Below, piece by piece: positions 7,330 to 16,649 of a stretch of DNA of 60,945 nt. Within the stretch, counting starts at the first letter, position 1. Every line of letters starts with the position of its first letter. Where the stretch lies: NCBI GenBank assembly GCA_024403735.1, contig JAKSRG010000015.1, positions 1-60,945 of the forward strand, read 5' to 3'. The stretch is from Clostridia bacterium (GTDB lineage Bacteria > Bacillota > Clostridia > Saccharofermentanales > Saccharofermentanaceae). The position numbers and the translations under genes are program-made. The notes below the pieces were generated by a model. That model was not told the DNA's origin. It saw only the letters and a list, made by a program, of their open reading frames with translations, and searched no databases.

Positions 7330-8424
7330 ATGCATTCTATAAGCGCTTATTTTTCAGGGGCTGACGTTTACTTTTCCGGCAGCAGATCTTATAGAAACAA
7401 TCAAGTTCTGGTGGAATATTTGAAAAAAGTTAGCGAATTTGATCTGGATAGAATGCTCGAGGATTTTCTACTTTTGATTAAGCAGCTCGAGCTTAGTTAT
7501 GATATGCAGTACGACAATGTTGTTAATTACTATAAGCACTCACAAAAACTTGAGCGCATAATCAACAATGTTGAATACTATATGAGAACTCTTCCTCCAT
7601 ACGATACAGTTGATCTTGATGACAAGCCTTTTATATTCGATAAGATTTATCCTTTTAACAGTTATATATTCCATGACGTAGGATACGAAGATAAGAAGGA
7701 ATATGTTTTGGATGAAAGTTATGTATTTGGTGACTTCGATTCAGAGGCTGTCGTTCGCTTTGATGAGATTAACAGAGAAGTAAAAGAATACTGCCAGCCT
7801 TATCTTGATTACTTATCCTCTCTTAAAGTCAATCTCGAATTCTTCAGAAGCATCATTGTGAATTACTTATCTGAAAGAATATCTTTCCCAGAACCAAAGG
7901 AGCTGGCTTCTATAATTAAGAAGGCCTTCAAATCTAACACATACAAGATGAATGCTGTTAACTGCTCAATGAATAAATTCGAATACAAGATAATTACAGA
8001 CAATAAAAACAATCCTACTCTATGTGAGAGGATTGTCTTCAAAGATATTGGTTCATTTTTGTATTACGATTTCTTCCGTGGTCTTAATAACAAGTGTTTC
8101 CCAATGATGTGCAAGAACTGTGGGGAATACTTCTTCCTTGAAGGTGGCAAGTACACCCAATATTGCGATAACCCAATCGAAGGAACTAATGGTTCTACCT
8201 GTAGGTCCGTTGGTGCTCGCCAGCGTTATGCTGACAAGTGCAAGAGCGATCCTATTCTTGGCACCTATGAGAAAGCATACAAGGCTCACTATGCCCGCGT
8301 TATGAAAAAGAAGATGACCAAACCCGAGTTCAGCAAGTGGGTACCTTATGCTCAGGAGCTTAAGCAGAAGGCATATGATTGTGAGTTGGAGTTTGAAGAA
8401 TATAGGAAGTTGATTAGAAAATAA
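7330..8424 (+). CDS. DUF6076-type protein with C-terminal zinc finger
   Basis: This 364-residue protein has an alpha-helical N-terminal two thirds and a C-terminal module with CKNCGEYFF...QYC...STC (about 259-296), a four-Cys metal-binding pattern, followed by a basic helical tail (YKAHYARVMKKKMTK). I recognise it as DUF6076-like, a family of unknown function common in Clostridia accessory DNA. A GGGAG site lies 11 bases before the ATG. The last 426 bases are repeated, without the 5' part, at 17533-17958 on the other side of the Agr cluster, and a block of about 109 bases is identical between the copies. RNA or DNA binding is possible but unproven. Confidence 0.75.
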   Translation: MHSISAYFSGADVYFSGSRSYRNNQVLVEYLKKVSEFDLDRMLEDFLLLIKQLELSYDMQYDNVVNYYKHSQKLERIINNVEYYMRTLPPYDTVDLDDKPFIFDKIYPFNSYIFHDVGYEDKKEYVLDESYVFGDFDSEAVVRFDEINREVKEYCQPYLDYLSSLKVNLEFFRSIIVNYLSERISFPEPKELASIIKKAFKSNTYKMNAVNCSMNKFEYKIITDNKNNPTLCERIVFKDIGSFLYYDFFRGLNNKCFPMMCKNCGEYFFLEGGKYTQYCDNPIEGTNGSTCRSVGARQRYADKCKSDPILGTYEKAYKAHYARVMKKKMTKPEFSKWVPYAQELKQKAYDCELEFEEYRKLIRK

Positions 8425-8693
8425 TTAGTAACCATTGTCTTACCAAATAGATTTTTATGATTATAGGTAAGCTCCTGAATATCATATCATTAATATGGTT
8501 GGTACTTTATTCCAGATTTTTCTTTTACAAATTTAATCAACAACGCTCATCAATAACTCTCTGAGCTCTGTACTCTATAATCGCGACAACTTATTCTATT
8601 GTCTTTTGTCCTACAAAGTAAGCTTGGATTTCTTCCATTACAATAACTTGAATATTGTTCATCTTCTAAATATGATTCAGTATTAGATTCGCA
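8425..8693. other. Intergenic between converging genes
   Basis: No gene is seen between the DUF6076 stop and the terminator of the leftward cluster. Confidence 0.5.
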
Positions 8694-8722
8694 TAAAAAA
8701 GCAGATCATTTATGATCTGCCT
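8694..8722 (-). terminator. Strong terminator of the ABC/protease/lipoprotein cluster
   Basis: GCAGATCAT and ATGATCTGC pair perfectly around a two-base loop (8701-8720). On the minus strand the stem is followed by seven T. It ends the leftward operon that begins near 14210. Confidence 0.85.
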
Positions 8723-8746
8723 TATCAAATTTAAAAATTATATAAT

Positions 8747-9166
8747 TTAATCACTTTTTTTCAAAATGAGAGGCATATAAGTGCCACCTAAGTCAACATA
8801 TATAATATTGGGATGTTCTACATCTTCCGCATATATGTCTTGACCTACTTGCAAATCAACACCAGAAGCATAAAAATTCTCGGTTGGCAATGTAGATAAA
8901 TCGACTCCTTCTATAGTTCCAATTATAATGTATCTGTTAGCAATAGTTGTTTGCATACCTTGATAATTATACTGATACAAATAGTCGTTAAAATAAAGTG
9001 TTGGCTGTTCATATTGGCCTTCAGAAACACCTGTATTTTCTGTAGCTGTTATTGTCTCTTCCATACGTTCAGTATCAGTCGACGCTACATTTTCATCTAC
9101 ACACGAAAGCAAACAACTACCTATCACCATTACGAATACTGGTAATAATAGTTTTTTCAAATGCAT
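8747..9166 (-). CDS. Small lipoprotein, last gene of the peptide/ABC cluster
   Basis: I place the start at ATG 9164-9166, with GGAGAAAGG six bases upstream; a TTG further out lacks a site. The 139-residue product has a signal peptide ending in the lipobox LLSC (about residue 22), then a Thr/Glu-rich linker and a small beta-rich domain. It should be anchored to the outer face of the membrane. It lies 21 bases after the protease gene and ahead of a strong terminator. A role in immunity to, or binding of, the secreted products upstream is possible by position only. Confidence 0.75.
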   Translation of the reverse strand: MHLKKLLLPVFVMVIGSCLLSCVDENVASTDTERMEETITATENTGVSEGQYEQPTLYFNDYLYQYNYQGMQTTIANRYIIIGTIEGVDLSTLPTENFYASGVDLQVGQDIYAEDVEHPNIIYVDLGGTYMPLILKKSD

Positions 9167-9187
9167 AACCTTTCTCCATTTCAATTA

Positions 9188-10129
9188 TCAATTAAATACA
9201 ACTTTGCTAATAAAATTATTATATGTCCCCCACAGTTTATACTGAATTGATGTTGAATGTCCATCCATTACTTCTACATAATACTTACCACCCTGTACTG
9301 TAGTTCCAACACATACTGTCATATGACCTACTGTTGCACTATAGGGACTTCCAGATGAAAAACCTAATAAACAGGGTCTTGAAACAACCTCATTAAGCAA
9401 ATCATTTAACGTTGGATTCCAGACGTTGTTTACAGTAACAGAATATGAGGTGTTATTATTAACATAGTTACTAATAGTATTAGGAATATTATTATTTGCA
9501 TATCCTCCCTGAGCTAAAATTATACTATTTATCGACGACATTAACTGATTAAATGTCTTCCCACTTGTAAGTGAAGAGTAACCGTTTCCACCGTAATACC
9601 ATAATAAATTGCTTATTGCTGCCACTATGCAATTATTATTTCCTTGCAAATTTGGATTATATCTAAGTCTTGTGTCTGAAAGAGAACTCAAAGAGCCATC
9701 AGATTCAACATAATAAATAGTTCCATTAACAGAACACGCTGATGTAGCATTCTCATATAAATATATAAACTCATCATAGTCATTTTTATCAATATTCTCA
9801 TACGGTGAGTTGCCAGCTGAAAACTCAACAACATTATACTCTGCATGATCAACAATTATATAACCCACACAATCATTCTCTTTTTCCACATGGAATAATA
9901 TGCTACTTATGTTTGTACAGTCGTAATTATACAATTCATATCCATATTCCAAACTAGCATCGCTCCACATCTGAAAATCTTCTTCATAAACAATAGACTC
10001 TAAAAAATTTTGAGCGACATTATTTTCGATTGCATAATTTGTATTAGCACTCACAGCCATACTGCACATCAACACAAACAAATTAACAATTCCAAGAAAT
10101 GAACAAATAAATCTTGTCTTTATCTTCAT
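9188..10129 (-). CDS. Secreted C39-like papain-fold cysteine protease
   Basis: The 313-residue protein has a signal peptide (about 1-28). A region at about 30-130 resembles the pro-segment of C10/C39-type proteases (GYIIVDHAEYNVVEFSAGN). The peptidase domain follows, with probable Cys nucleophile in NNCIVAAISNLLWYYGG (about C168), His in VGHMTVCVG and Asp in VMDGHS. It should act outside the cell. Its place between a lipoprotein and an ABC transporter in an Agr-regulated cluster suggests processing of a secreted peptide, or a secreted virulence or competition factor under quorum control. The substrate is unknown. Confidence 0.8.
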   Translation of the reverse strand: MKIKTRFICSFLGIVNLFVLMCSMAVSANTNYAIENNVAQNFLESIVYEEDFQMWSDASLEYGYELYNYDCTNISSILFHVEKENDCVGYIIVDHAEYNVVEFSAGNSPYENIDKNDYDEFIYLYENATSACSVNGTIYYVESDGSLSSLSDTRLRYNPNLQGNNNCIVAAISNLLWYYGGNGYSSLTSGKTFNQLMSSINSIILAQGGYANNNIPNTISNYVNNNTSYSVTVNNVWNPTLNDLLNEVVSRPCLLGFSSGSPYSATVGHMTVCVGTTVQGGKYYVEVMDGHSTSIQYKLWGTYNNFISKVVFN

Positions 10130-10237
10130 AAATATTTCCTCCTATGTTATATAAAAGACATAACGATTTGAATGTTTTATCGATTTTAATAAACTACCAT
10201 TAATATCACGAAAACACTTTATCTATTGCAAAGTTCT

Positions 10238-10897
10238 CTACTGAAGCTTTCCATCTTCCATTCGATAGATAACTTCTGCATGTTCTGCAATATTGAGATC
10301 ATGAGTAACCATAATAATCGTCTTACCATATTTATCATGAATCTTATCAAGCAACTGTATTACTTCTTCACTGTTTTTCCTATCTAGATTTCCGGTTGGT
10401 TCGTCACAAAGAATCAAAGCCGGATCATTCGCGAGCGCTCTAGCTATGGCTACTCGCTGCTGCTGTCCACCAGACAGTTGAAGAGGAGTGTGGTCAAGTC
10501 TGTCTGATAGTCCTAATACTTCTGTCAATCCTTTTACATACTCTTCATTTACCTTTCGCTTGGATATAAGAACAGGTGTCACGATGTTTTCCTTTACAGT
10601 CATCTCGTTTATAAGATTAAACTTTTGGAAAACAAACCCAATTTCACAGCAGCGAAACCTAGAAAGCGATGTATCGTTCATCTGTGACAAATCACTTTCA
10701 TTTACGATTACTTTTCCGGAAGTAGCTTTATCTAGTCCACCTATCAAGTGAAGCAATGTTGTTTTTCCGCTACCAGATGCGCCCATAATAGCTACAAAAG
10801 CACCATCATTAACATCAAGATTCACACCATTTACTGCCTTTATAGTATTATCTCCTACTTTAAATTCCTTCTTTAGGTCTATGACTTTAACACTCAT
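10238..10897 (-). CDS. ABC transporter ATPase, MacB/LolD/BceA type
   Basis: The 219-residue ATPase carries Walker [10 protein letters not shown] (about 39-47), the Q-loop FVFQKFNLI, the signature [15 protein letters not shown] (about 142-156) and Walker [13 protein letters not shown], followed by the H-loop His. The [16 protein letters not shown] signature places it with the MacB/LolD/BceA group that works with FtsX-like permeases. It starts two bases after the permease stop, so the two are coupled. Such pairs extract lipoproteins or peptides from the membrane or give resistance to antimicrobial peptides. Here export of, or immunity to, the small secreted protein upstream is the likeliest role. 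Confidence 0.93.
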   Translation of the reverse strand: MSVKVIDLKKEFKVGDNTIKAVNGVNLDVNDGAFVAIMGASGSGKTTLLHLIGGLDKATSGKVIVNESDLSQMNDTSLSRFRCCEIGFVFQKFNLINEMTVKENIVTPVLISKRKVNEEYVKGLTEVLGLSDRLDHTPLQLSGGQQQRVAIARALANDPALILCDEPTGNLDRKNSEEVIQLLDKIHDKYGKTIIMVTHDLNIAEHAEVIYRMEDGKLQ

Positions 10898-10899
10898 GC

Positions 10900-13854
10900 T
10901 TAATCCTCCCTGGATTCAATCATTTTCATTTTCTTAAGGTATAAAATCTGTGGTAACGTACCAATAATTATCAAAGCGTTACCTAACAGCAGGCAGCATA
11001 TCAGCGCAGGTATGAAATCATAGGAGAAGAAATCTGCCAATATAGGAATTCTGGTATACCAAGATAATGTCGTTATATCCAATTCACCAGAATTAGCCTT
11101 GTTTACCAGATTGTTAATATAGCTTTGAGCAACACAGATTGGAACTATACCTATAAGAGTTGCCAATATTGGATAGAACATATTCTGTGTGTAAGTCATA
11201 AGAGCTACCTGCTTCACAGACAAGCCAATACGTCTAAGTGTTTGAAATCTACCTGAGTTACTGCGTGTTTTAGTATACAATCCTACAATAATAGATATCA
11301 TTCCAAGTAAAATCAAATCACTAATCATTATAAAGAATACTGCCATCACACGATTTGTTCCTGTTTGTATGACATCAAGATAATCAAATGTTGAACTAGT
11401 ATTAACGTCGACTGAACCAGAAAGATTTTTATACCAGAATTCATCAAACTGGTATATATCACAATCTTCACTCAGCACTGCTTTTACAGATGTGAAGTTT
11501 CTGTCTGGCAATCCCCAGTTTTCAAAAGAATCAGCAAAACACAAGATGCTCATTCCATATGTTGGTTCATCTTCATTGGAATCAACTGAATACCAATAAG
11601 ATTGATTTACCCATGTTGATCCAGTGGAAAGATATTCAGAAATATCTTGATCATCACGTAAAACCACTATAGCACCCACTCTAGACGCAATAGTATATCG
11701 AGTACCAAAGGCTCCATAAGCTACATAGGTTTGACCCATATCTGTATCAATGTAATTCTCATAGATAATCCATTTATCATCATCTAGTGTTTCAAAGTGA
11801 AGACCATCTTCTTCATCTGTCAATAAAATATCGTCAAAGTTCAATTGCGAGCCTACTGGGAAATACTGTAAGCAAAGTTCTTCTAATTCAGGTGGCACCG
11901 CAAGCACGACCTCTTCACCACTTCTAATCTTTTCAATGTCAATCTGACCTGAAACAACTTCTCCATTAAGTTGAATCATCTCATTAGTTGTCAAACCTAC
12001 CGTTGGTAATTCATACATATAAGCATCTGGTTCGTATCCGGTATGTTCTAACACTATCTTCTCAGCAGTTTGAGCGTCAAGCATAAATAAATCTTCAGTT
12101 GTACGAATATTTAAGAGTCGGTTTCCAAGGATACGTCTGATATTTTCATCAGGTTCCGTGTCAAATACCATTCTAGTTGAATCATTAAATATTACAGACC
12201 ACGATTTTGATACATTAGGATTACTCTCTATAAGTTCAGGAAAAGATGGTAAAATTCCAGCATCGTGTCTATTAATAACATTATAAGACCAATCTTTGAT
12301 TTCATCAGAACGTCCAACAATATATCCGTTTCCATCAATATTAAGCAATTCCATAAAACCTCTAGCCTCTACAGTTGCCTGTTCTGAATATGCTCTAAAG
12401 AAAACATAACCAAATAATGCAGAAGATACTACAATAATCATAACTAACATAGTACTTCCATCATGAAGGTCTATACGTTTGTTAAGAAGAGTGAGCCAAC
12501 CAGATTTTGATTTGTACGATTTTAGCGTCTTACCCTTCTTTTTGTTAACAAACATACTGTCAGATGTTGATAACAATTCTGCAGGATACATTCTATAAAG
12601 CCTGTATAATGGCAAAATCAAAGAAAGTGTCAGAGATAACAGACACGCTAACAAAGAAACTGCTACAGGATTATAAGTGATTTGTTTTACAACTTTCTCA
12701 ACATGAATGCCATCATAAAGTCCCAGATGCAATAAAGAATTGAGTCCATTAACTAATGGTATATGCATGGCATATCCTAATCCTATACCTATTGCTGCTC
12801 CACAAAAACCAAATCCTAGTATTTCAAATAGAAGCGTTCTAATAATACGTTTAGCAGACATACCAATGCATCTAAAAGTTGCATAATACTCCTTACGATC
12901 TGCAATAATATTTTTAGAAAGCATATATATTGAAACTACTTCAGTAACAATTACCAATACAGAAACAATTGGCATTATAACCGAAGAGTAAAAATCTCTT
13001 TTATATATTCCATTACTTACGGAGTTCTGTATATCCTGAGTCGAATAATCGCCATCAAAACCAGCGCCCATAACATACCAGATATAGCCTACGCTTCGTC
13101 TATAATTATTCTCAACTCCAGAACGAAATTGACCGGTTTCATTTAATAATTGTATAACCTTGGAATCTAAAGACTCTCCTTTTTCAGTCGGAGATGTAAA
13201 GAATACTGTTTCCTTAGTACAGTTCCAAAGTTCTAAGTCTGCAGGCGCGAAACATACAGCCGGCATCTGATAAGAATCAGTATAGAAAGCAAAATCCGGA
13301 CATCTGTTCCAACCACCCAATGCTTCATTACTTGAAGCTCTAAAGACACCAGAAACTACATACTCTCTAGTTTCGATGTAATCACCATATGAATCATACA
13401 TTTTAAGATTAAGAGTTTCTCCTGGATAAGGTGCTATTCCATAAGCATTAGCCACAGATACATCTATTGCTATTTCATTATCTTCTCTCGGATAAGTTCC
13501 TCTTATACAAGTCATATGATATATTTCTTCAGACAACTGATTTTTGAAAGATATTGCTTTAAAAATCTTTGTCTCATCAATATTAGCGACTGAACCTAAC
13601 TCATAGTATAGTCCTATTTTCTCAACATAATCCTGTTCCGATAATTGTTCTTCAAGACCTACACCTGTGTTATATATAATCTCATCGTAGTCTCCGGTTA
13701 TAGTCAACGAATCTTCAATCTCAGTCTTTTTATCACTTCTTATAAGTAAACTTGTTGTTGTAATTGAAAAACATCCAAAAATAAGCATAACAATCAGGCA
13801 GATAAATCTGCCTGATCGCATGTCTCTTCTTAATACATCACGTAACATCAACAT
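10900..13854 (-). CDS. Large FtsX-family ABC permease with two extracellular domains
   Basis: The 984-residue protein has one membrane helix near the N-terminus (about 18-40), an extracellular domain (about 45-280), three helices (about 283-420), a cytosolic loop, another helix (about 465-487), a second large extracellular domain (about 490-825) and three final helices. This is a duplicated FtsX permease, longer than MacB or BceB. It partners the ATPase immediately downstream. It begins two bases after the small secreted protein, so the three form one unit. Large FtsX permeases of this kind handle peptides or lipoproteins at the membrane surface. The substrate is inferred only from neighbours. 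Confidence 0.9.
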   Translation of the reverse strand: MLMLRDVLRRDMRSGRFICLIVMLIFGCFSITTTSLLIRSDKKTEIEDSLTITGDYDEIIYNTGVGLEEQLSEQDYVEKIGLYYELGSVANIDETKIFKAISFKNQLSEEIYHMTCIRGTYPREDNEIAIDVSVANAYGIAPYPGETLNLKMYDSYGDYIETREYVVSGVFRASSNEALGGWNRCPDFAFYTDSYQMPAVCFAPADLELWNCTKETVFFTSPTEKGESLDSKVIQLLNETGQFRSGVENNYRRSVGYIWYVMGAGFDGDYSTQDIQNSVSNGIYKRDFYSSVIMPIVSVLVIVTEVVSIYMLSKNIIADRKEYYATFRCIGMSAKRIIRTLLFEILGFGFCGAAIGIGLGYAMHIPLVNGLNSLLHLGLYDGIHVEKVVKQITYNPVAVSLLACLLSLTLSLILPLYRLYRMYPAELLSTSDSMFVNKKKGKTLKSYKSKSGWLTLLNKRIDLHDGSTMLVMIIVVSSALFGYVFFRAYSEQATVEARGFMELLNIDGNGYIVGRSDEIKDWSYNVINRHDAGILPSFPELIESNPNVSKSWSVIFNDSTRMVFDTEPDENIRRILGNRLLNIRTTEDLFMLDAQTAEKIVLEHTGYEPDAYMYELPTVGLTTNEMIQLNGEVVSGQIDIEKIRSGEEVVLAVPPELEELCLQYFPVGSQLNFDDILLTDEEDGLHFETLDDDKWIIYENYIDTDMGQTYVAYGAFGTRYTIASRVGAIVVLRDDQDISEYLSTGSTWVNQSYWYSVDSNEDEPTYGMSILCFADSFENWGLPDRNFTSVKAVLSEDCDIYQFDEFWYKNLSGSVDVNTSSTFDYLDVIQTGTNRVMAVFFIMISDLILLGMISIIVGLYTKTRSNSGRFQTLRRIGLSVKQVALMTYTQNMFYPILATLIGIVPICVAQSYINNLVNKANSGELDITTLSWYTRIPILADFFSYDFIPALICCLLLGNALIIIGTLPQILYLKKMKMIESRED

Positions 13855-13856
13855 AC

Positions 13857-14210
13857 TTATCTCATTCCAAATGAAGCTGTTCCCCAGATCTGATTTCCAT
13901 TAAGTGAATGGGCGTAGAAACTGTATGTTGAACCAGCAGGAATAGGGTATGTAGTTTCATTAGGATTCACTGGATAAGTAGGATATGTATTTCTCGCATA
14001 AATCGTATTTCCAGATGCATTGCAAATTTGGAATTCACCATATCCGCCACTAGGATTAAGCTTTCCATATGCAGTTCCAGCTTTTGCAGATGAGTTAGTT
14101 ACTGATCCCACTTTTTCTTTCGAAGAAGTATTATAAGCAAGCGCATTCATTGTAAACACACTGATAACAAGTGACATTACTGTAAGCATTACTACTATTT
14201 TTCGTTTCAT
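13857..14210 (-). CDS. Small secreted protein, possible bacteriocin or signal cargo
   Basis: The 117-residue product has a clear signal peptide (about 1-26, ending MNALAYN) and a mature part rich in Gly, Ser, Asn, Tyr and Pro (PSGGYGEF, YPTYPVNP, GNQIWGTASFGMR) with a single Cys. GGAGAAAAG lies upstream of the ATG. It heads the operon with the FtsX permease and ATPase. The architecture (secreted small protein, then permease, then ATPase) recalls lactococcin 972-type loci, but I see no sequence signature of that family, so the product class is open. Expression is probably controlled by the Agr module upstream. Confidence 0.75.
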   Translation of the reverse strand: MKRKIVVMLTVMSLVISVFTMNALAYNTSSKEKVGSVTNSSAKAGTAYGKLNPSGGYGEFQICNASGNTIYARNTYPTYPVNPNETTYPIPAGSTYSFYAHSLNGNQIWGTASFGMR

Positions 14211-14381
14211 AATTACTTTTCTCCTTTTTTATAATTCATTCTAGAAAATCTAAAACTTATTCTTATTCATATTGCATCAGGCTAAAATAATCTGAATTAA
14301 TGCAAAACATCATCATCGTTAAGTGATATAATAATCTTGCATTTGCAATTGAAATCCTACTCATTGCACTTGAGGTAGTAA

Positions 14382-14441
14382 TTAGCTCCATCTGATTGCT
14401 ACCGTTTTTATTGTGCCAAGTGCGAGCACTCTATTTAGCAC
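14382..14441 (-). CDS. Possible 19-residue peptide with a strong ribosome binding site
   Basis: AAAAGGAGG is followed ten bases later by GTG, giving MLNRVLALGTIKTVAIRWS. The Shine-Dalgarno match is as good as any in the window, but the ORF is very short and the start is not ATG. It lies between agrD and the secreted protein, where a leader peptide or a second short peptide would make sense. It could also be chance. Confidence 0.3.
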   Translation of the reverse strand: MLNRVLALGTIKTVAIRWS

Positions 14442-14502
14442 ATTGGTCCATCCTCCTTTTGTATATTCTAAGTAACCTAACAATTGTGAATTTAGAACAT
14501 TA

Positions 14503-14637
14503 TTACTTCTTATTCATTGGAACAACTCTTTTAGGAAGATGAAATATCCCAGGAGATCTAGGATCAGCATTTCGTTTCTCACCATAAGAAATCAAATCCT
14601 TGATCCCTTTAAGCATCATTCTTTCAATGCTATTCAT
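14503..14637 (-). CDS. agrD: Cysteine-less AgrD-like autoinducer precursor
   Basis: The 44-residue peptide begins at an ATG that overlaps the agrB stop by eight bases (ATGAATAG), with AGGGGGTG upstream. Residues 1-20 form an amphipathic leader (MNSIERMMLKGIKDLI). The C-terminal half reads ADPRSPGIF followed by HLPKRVVPMNKK. The last part aligns with the acidic/PxxP recognition tail of AgrD (in S. aureus AIP I: CDFIM then DEPKVPTEL). The ring would be S-P-G-I-F, five residues, with Ser in place of Cys, which would make a lactone rather than a thiolactone, as known for S. intermedius. Position and tail fit well; the family is too short for certainty. Confidence 0.65.
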   Translation of the reverse strand: MNSIERMMLKGIKDLISYGEKRNADPRSPGIFHLPKRVVPMNKK

Positions 14638-15218
14638 TAACCACACCCCCTTTCATTATCATTTGAGCCAATATCATTGAAATGAAAGTTTGCAAAATTC
14701 CCATTCCAAAATAATAAAGGTATATCTTTTCTATATTTAGAAAATTCAAGATAAAGAAAAAGAATGTTAATAAGACTACTGTTATACGAGCCTTTTTACT
14801 AACCGAACGAAACTCTTTTGCGCTTAGATTCATATTCGGGTGATTTACTGAACCAATGATAATTATAAAAATCATTGATAACATCACCCCCCCCTTGATA
14901 AATTGTCCATTTTTCAAGGAAGATTGACTCGTGTAATCTAATCCATAACAAAACACAGACGCTTAGTGTGACACATCCAATATTTGTTTCACAATGATAT
15001 CCATTTGTATATCCACGCAGCAAATTAAAAACAAATAAGAATACAATAGCTCTAAGGGCAAATCTAAAACAAAGTGCAACCAAAAGTAAAACACTATGGC
15101 CTACTATAAACTCACAATACACAAGAAGCTTATAATGATAATAATCGTATTCGTTTACAGAAATAATATTCTCATTAACCATTCTTTGAGTTAGAATGCT
15201 TGATATTTTTTCTACCAT
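14630..15218 (-). CDS. agrB: AgrB-like peptide-processing membrane protease, frameshifted at a G8 tract
   Basis: The start at 15216-15218 has AAGGAGG five bases upstream. The N-terminal frame (to 14799) has membrane helices and the AgrB catalytic motif RGYTNGYHCETNIGC with the expected His and Cys. The C-terminal frame (from about 14890 to 14630) has GSVNHPNMNLSAKEF and two more helices, the usual second half of AgrB. The frames meet at eight consecutive C on the plus strand (14887-14894); with seven the gene would read through as about 195 residues, the normal AgrB length. AgrB cleaves and cyclises AgrD. The break may be phase variation, mutation or a sequencing error. Confidence 0.82.
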
Positions 15219-15280
15219 AAAAACCTCCTTGTATCTGTTATTCACTAAATAACAAATATAAAGAGGCAATTCAATATAGT

Positions 15281-15307
15281 TGGCATAGAATCCTAGAATT
15301 CTGGCAC
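15281..15307 (-). promoter_or_regulatory. Candidate LytTR (AgrA-type) operator of the agrBD promoter
   Basis: On the minus strand GTGCCA and ATGCCA are direct repeats with a 21-base period (15302-15307 and 15281-15286), matching the two-turn spacing of AgrA sites (9-bp repeats with a 12-bp gap). A TATATT -10-like element follows. The site lies 60-90 bases before the agrB start. Confidence 0.5.
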
Positions 15308-15359
15308 AGATGTGAATAATATCAATGCAAATTGAATTATTACCACTAAGATCTAAGTA

Positions 15360-16649
15360 TTATTCCGGAATAATTATTCGCACAGAAAACATTTGATTCA
15401 CAGTTTCAATGTCCATCTGTCCGTCGTAGAATTTAACAATACTTCTGATATTACTAAGACCAAAACCATGACGATTAGTATCAATAATATCCTTATTCGA
15501 TGTTACATTTTTCAAGCTAGAAGTATATGAGTTGCTAAATGATAAAAATAACAACCCATTAATTCGGTTGATTTTAACATCAATGTTCCTATTGGTCTCA
15601 AGATTCATACAAGCCTCAATTGCATTATTGAAGAGATTAGAAAGAATAATAACCAAATCTGTATCTTTGACGGGTAACCCTTCTAGATTATTGATATCAA
15701 ATCTTACCTTAATATCATTACGTAAAGCTTCTGCGTATTTTGCATTAAACACAGCGGAGACAATACTATTTCCCGTATCTACTACATCAGATATTACTGG
15801 AACAATTGTATTCTCCGACAGATATTTTTCGAGATTCTCATATTTTCGAGCTGCAACCAATGCATTAATCGTAACAAGATTATTTTTATATTCATGCTCT
15901 ATTCCAGCAATCACTTTATGTTCCGCTGATATCTGTTTATACAAAGTTGATAATTGCTCAGCAAACTCACTCTCGATCTTTATTTTTTCCTTTTCAAGTT
16001 TATGATCCAAATCAACCTTAAGCATCCAATACATATATAGGTTCGAAAATAGAAATACAATTGCAAGATAAATGTAAGAGTTAATCTCCTGAGTAGTTAT
16101 TTCATTACCGCTGCTCATATATGAGAAAAGAACGATCATACTCAAGGACACAAAAGGGAACATTAAATATTTACATAAATCAATAACATTTGCATATTTG
16201 TACTTGCGTTTTTTATAGATATGATTCAGAACTATTATTGCAATTAATATCAGTATTTGACTTACTACTCCACCATATACGCCTGCGATATTAGCATTAA
16301 TTTCATAGATATCTACATATCCAACAAATCGAATTGCTAACAAATATGCTAAAAACTCGAAAGCCATATTAAATGCATATTCAAGAAAAGCAAATAATAT
16401 TAGTTTTATACCCTTACACGAAAACAAGACAAACGAGAATACTGAAGTGCAAAGTATGGTAAATACTGCTCTTAGAATATAACTGTCATCAAACACTTTA
16501 ACCAACAGTATTTCTATTACTATCCACCCAACAATAATCACAATTCTTGATAATTGGCTCTTGTTTCTAACATCCATAAAAATATTTATAAACAAGAAAG
16601 CCAATACAACAAAAACTGCTGTATTCACAAGATCGTATAGCTCAATCAT
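15360..16649 (-). CDS. agrC: AgrC-like GHKL sensor histidine kinase
   Basis: The 429-residue protein has six or seven N-terminal membrane helices (about 1-205) and a cytosolic kinase. The H-box is IEHEYKNNLVTINAL (about H250), the N-box is NLFNNAIEACMN (about 338-349), and the G-box is GFGLSNIRSIVKFY near the C-terminus. This is the AgrC/ComD (HPK10) layout that senses cyclic peptides. Its start overlaps the response-regulator stop by four bases. The gene lies upstream of agrB on the same strand, an inversion of the staphylococcal order but with the same parts. Confidence 0.9.
   Translation of the reverse strand: MIELYDLVNTAVFVVLAFLFINIFMDVRNKSQLSRIVIIVGWIVIEILLVKVFDDSYILRAVFTILCTSVFSFVLFSCKGIKLILFAFLEYAFNMAFEFLAYLLAIRFVGYVDIYEINANIAGVYGGVVSQILILIAIIVLNHIYKKRKYKYANVIDLCKYLMFPFVSLSMIVLFSYMSSGNEITTQEINSYIYLAIVFLFSNLYMYWMLKVDLDHKLEKEKIKIESEFAEQLSTLYKQISAEHKVIAGIEHEYKNNLVTINALVAARKYENLEKYLSENTIVPVISDVVDTGNSIVSAVFNAKYAEALRNDIKVRFDINNLEGLPVKDTDLVIILSNLFNNAIEACMNLETNRNIDVKINRINGLLFLSFSNSYTSSLKNVTSNKDIIDTNRHGFGLSNIRSIVKFYDGQMDIETVNQMFSVRIIIPE

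Noticed and set aside
14887..14894. Treating the two agrB frames as two separate real genes
   Set aside because: Each half alone lacks the other's conserved AgrB motifs, and the second has no start signal; a single gene with a frameshift explains both.
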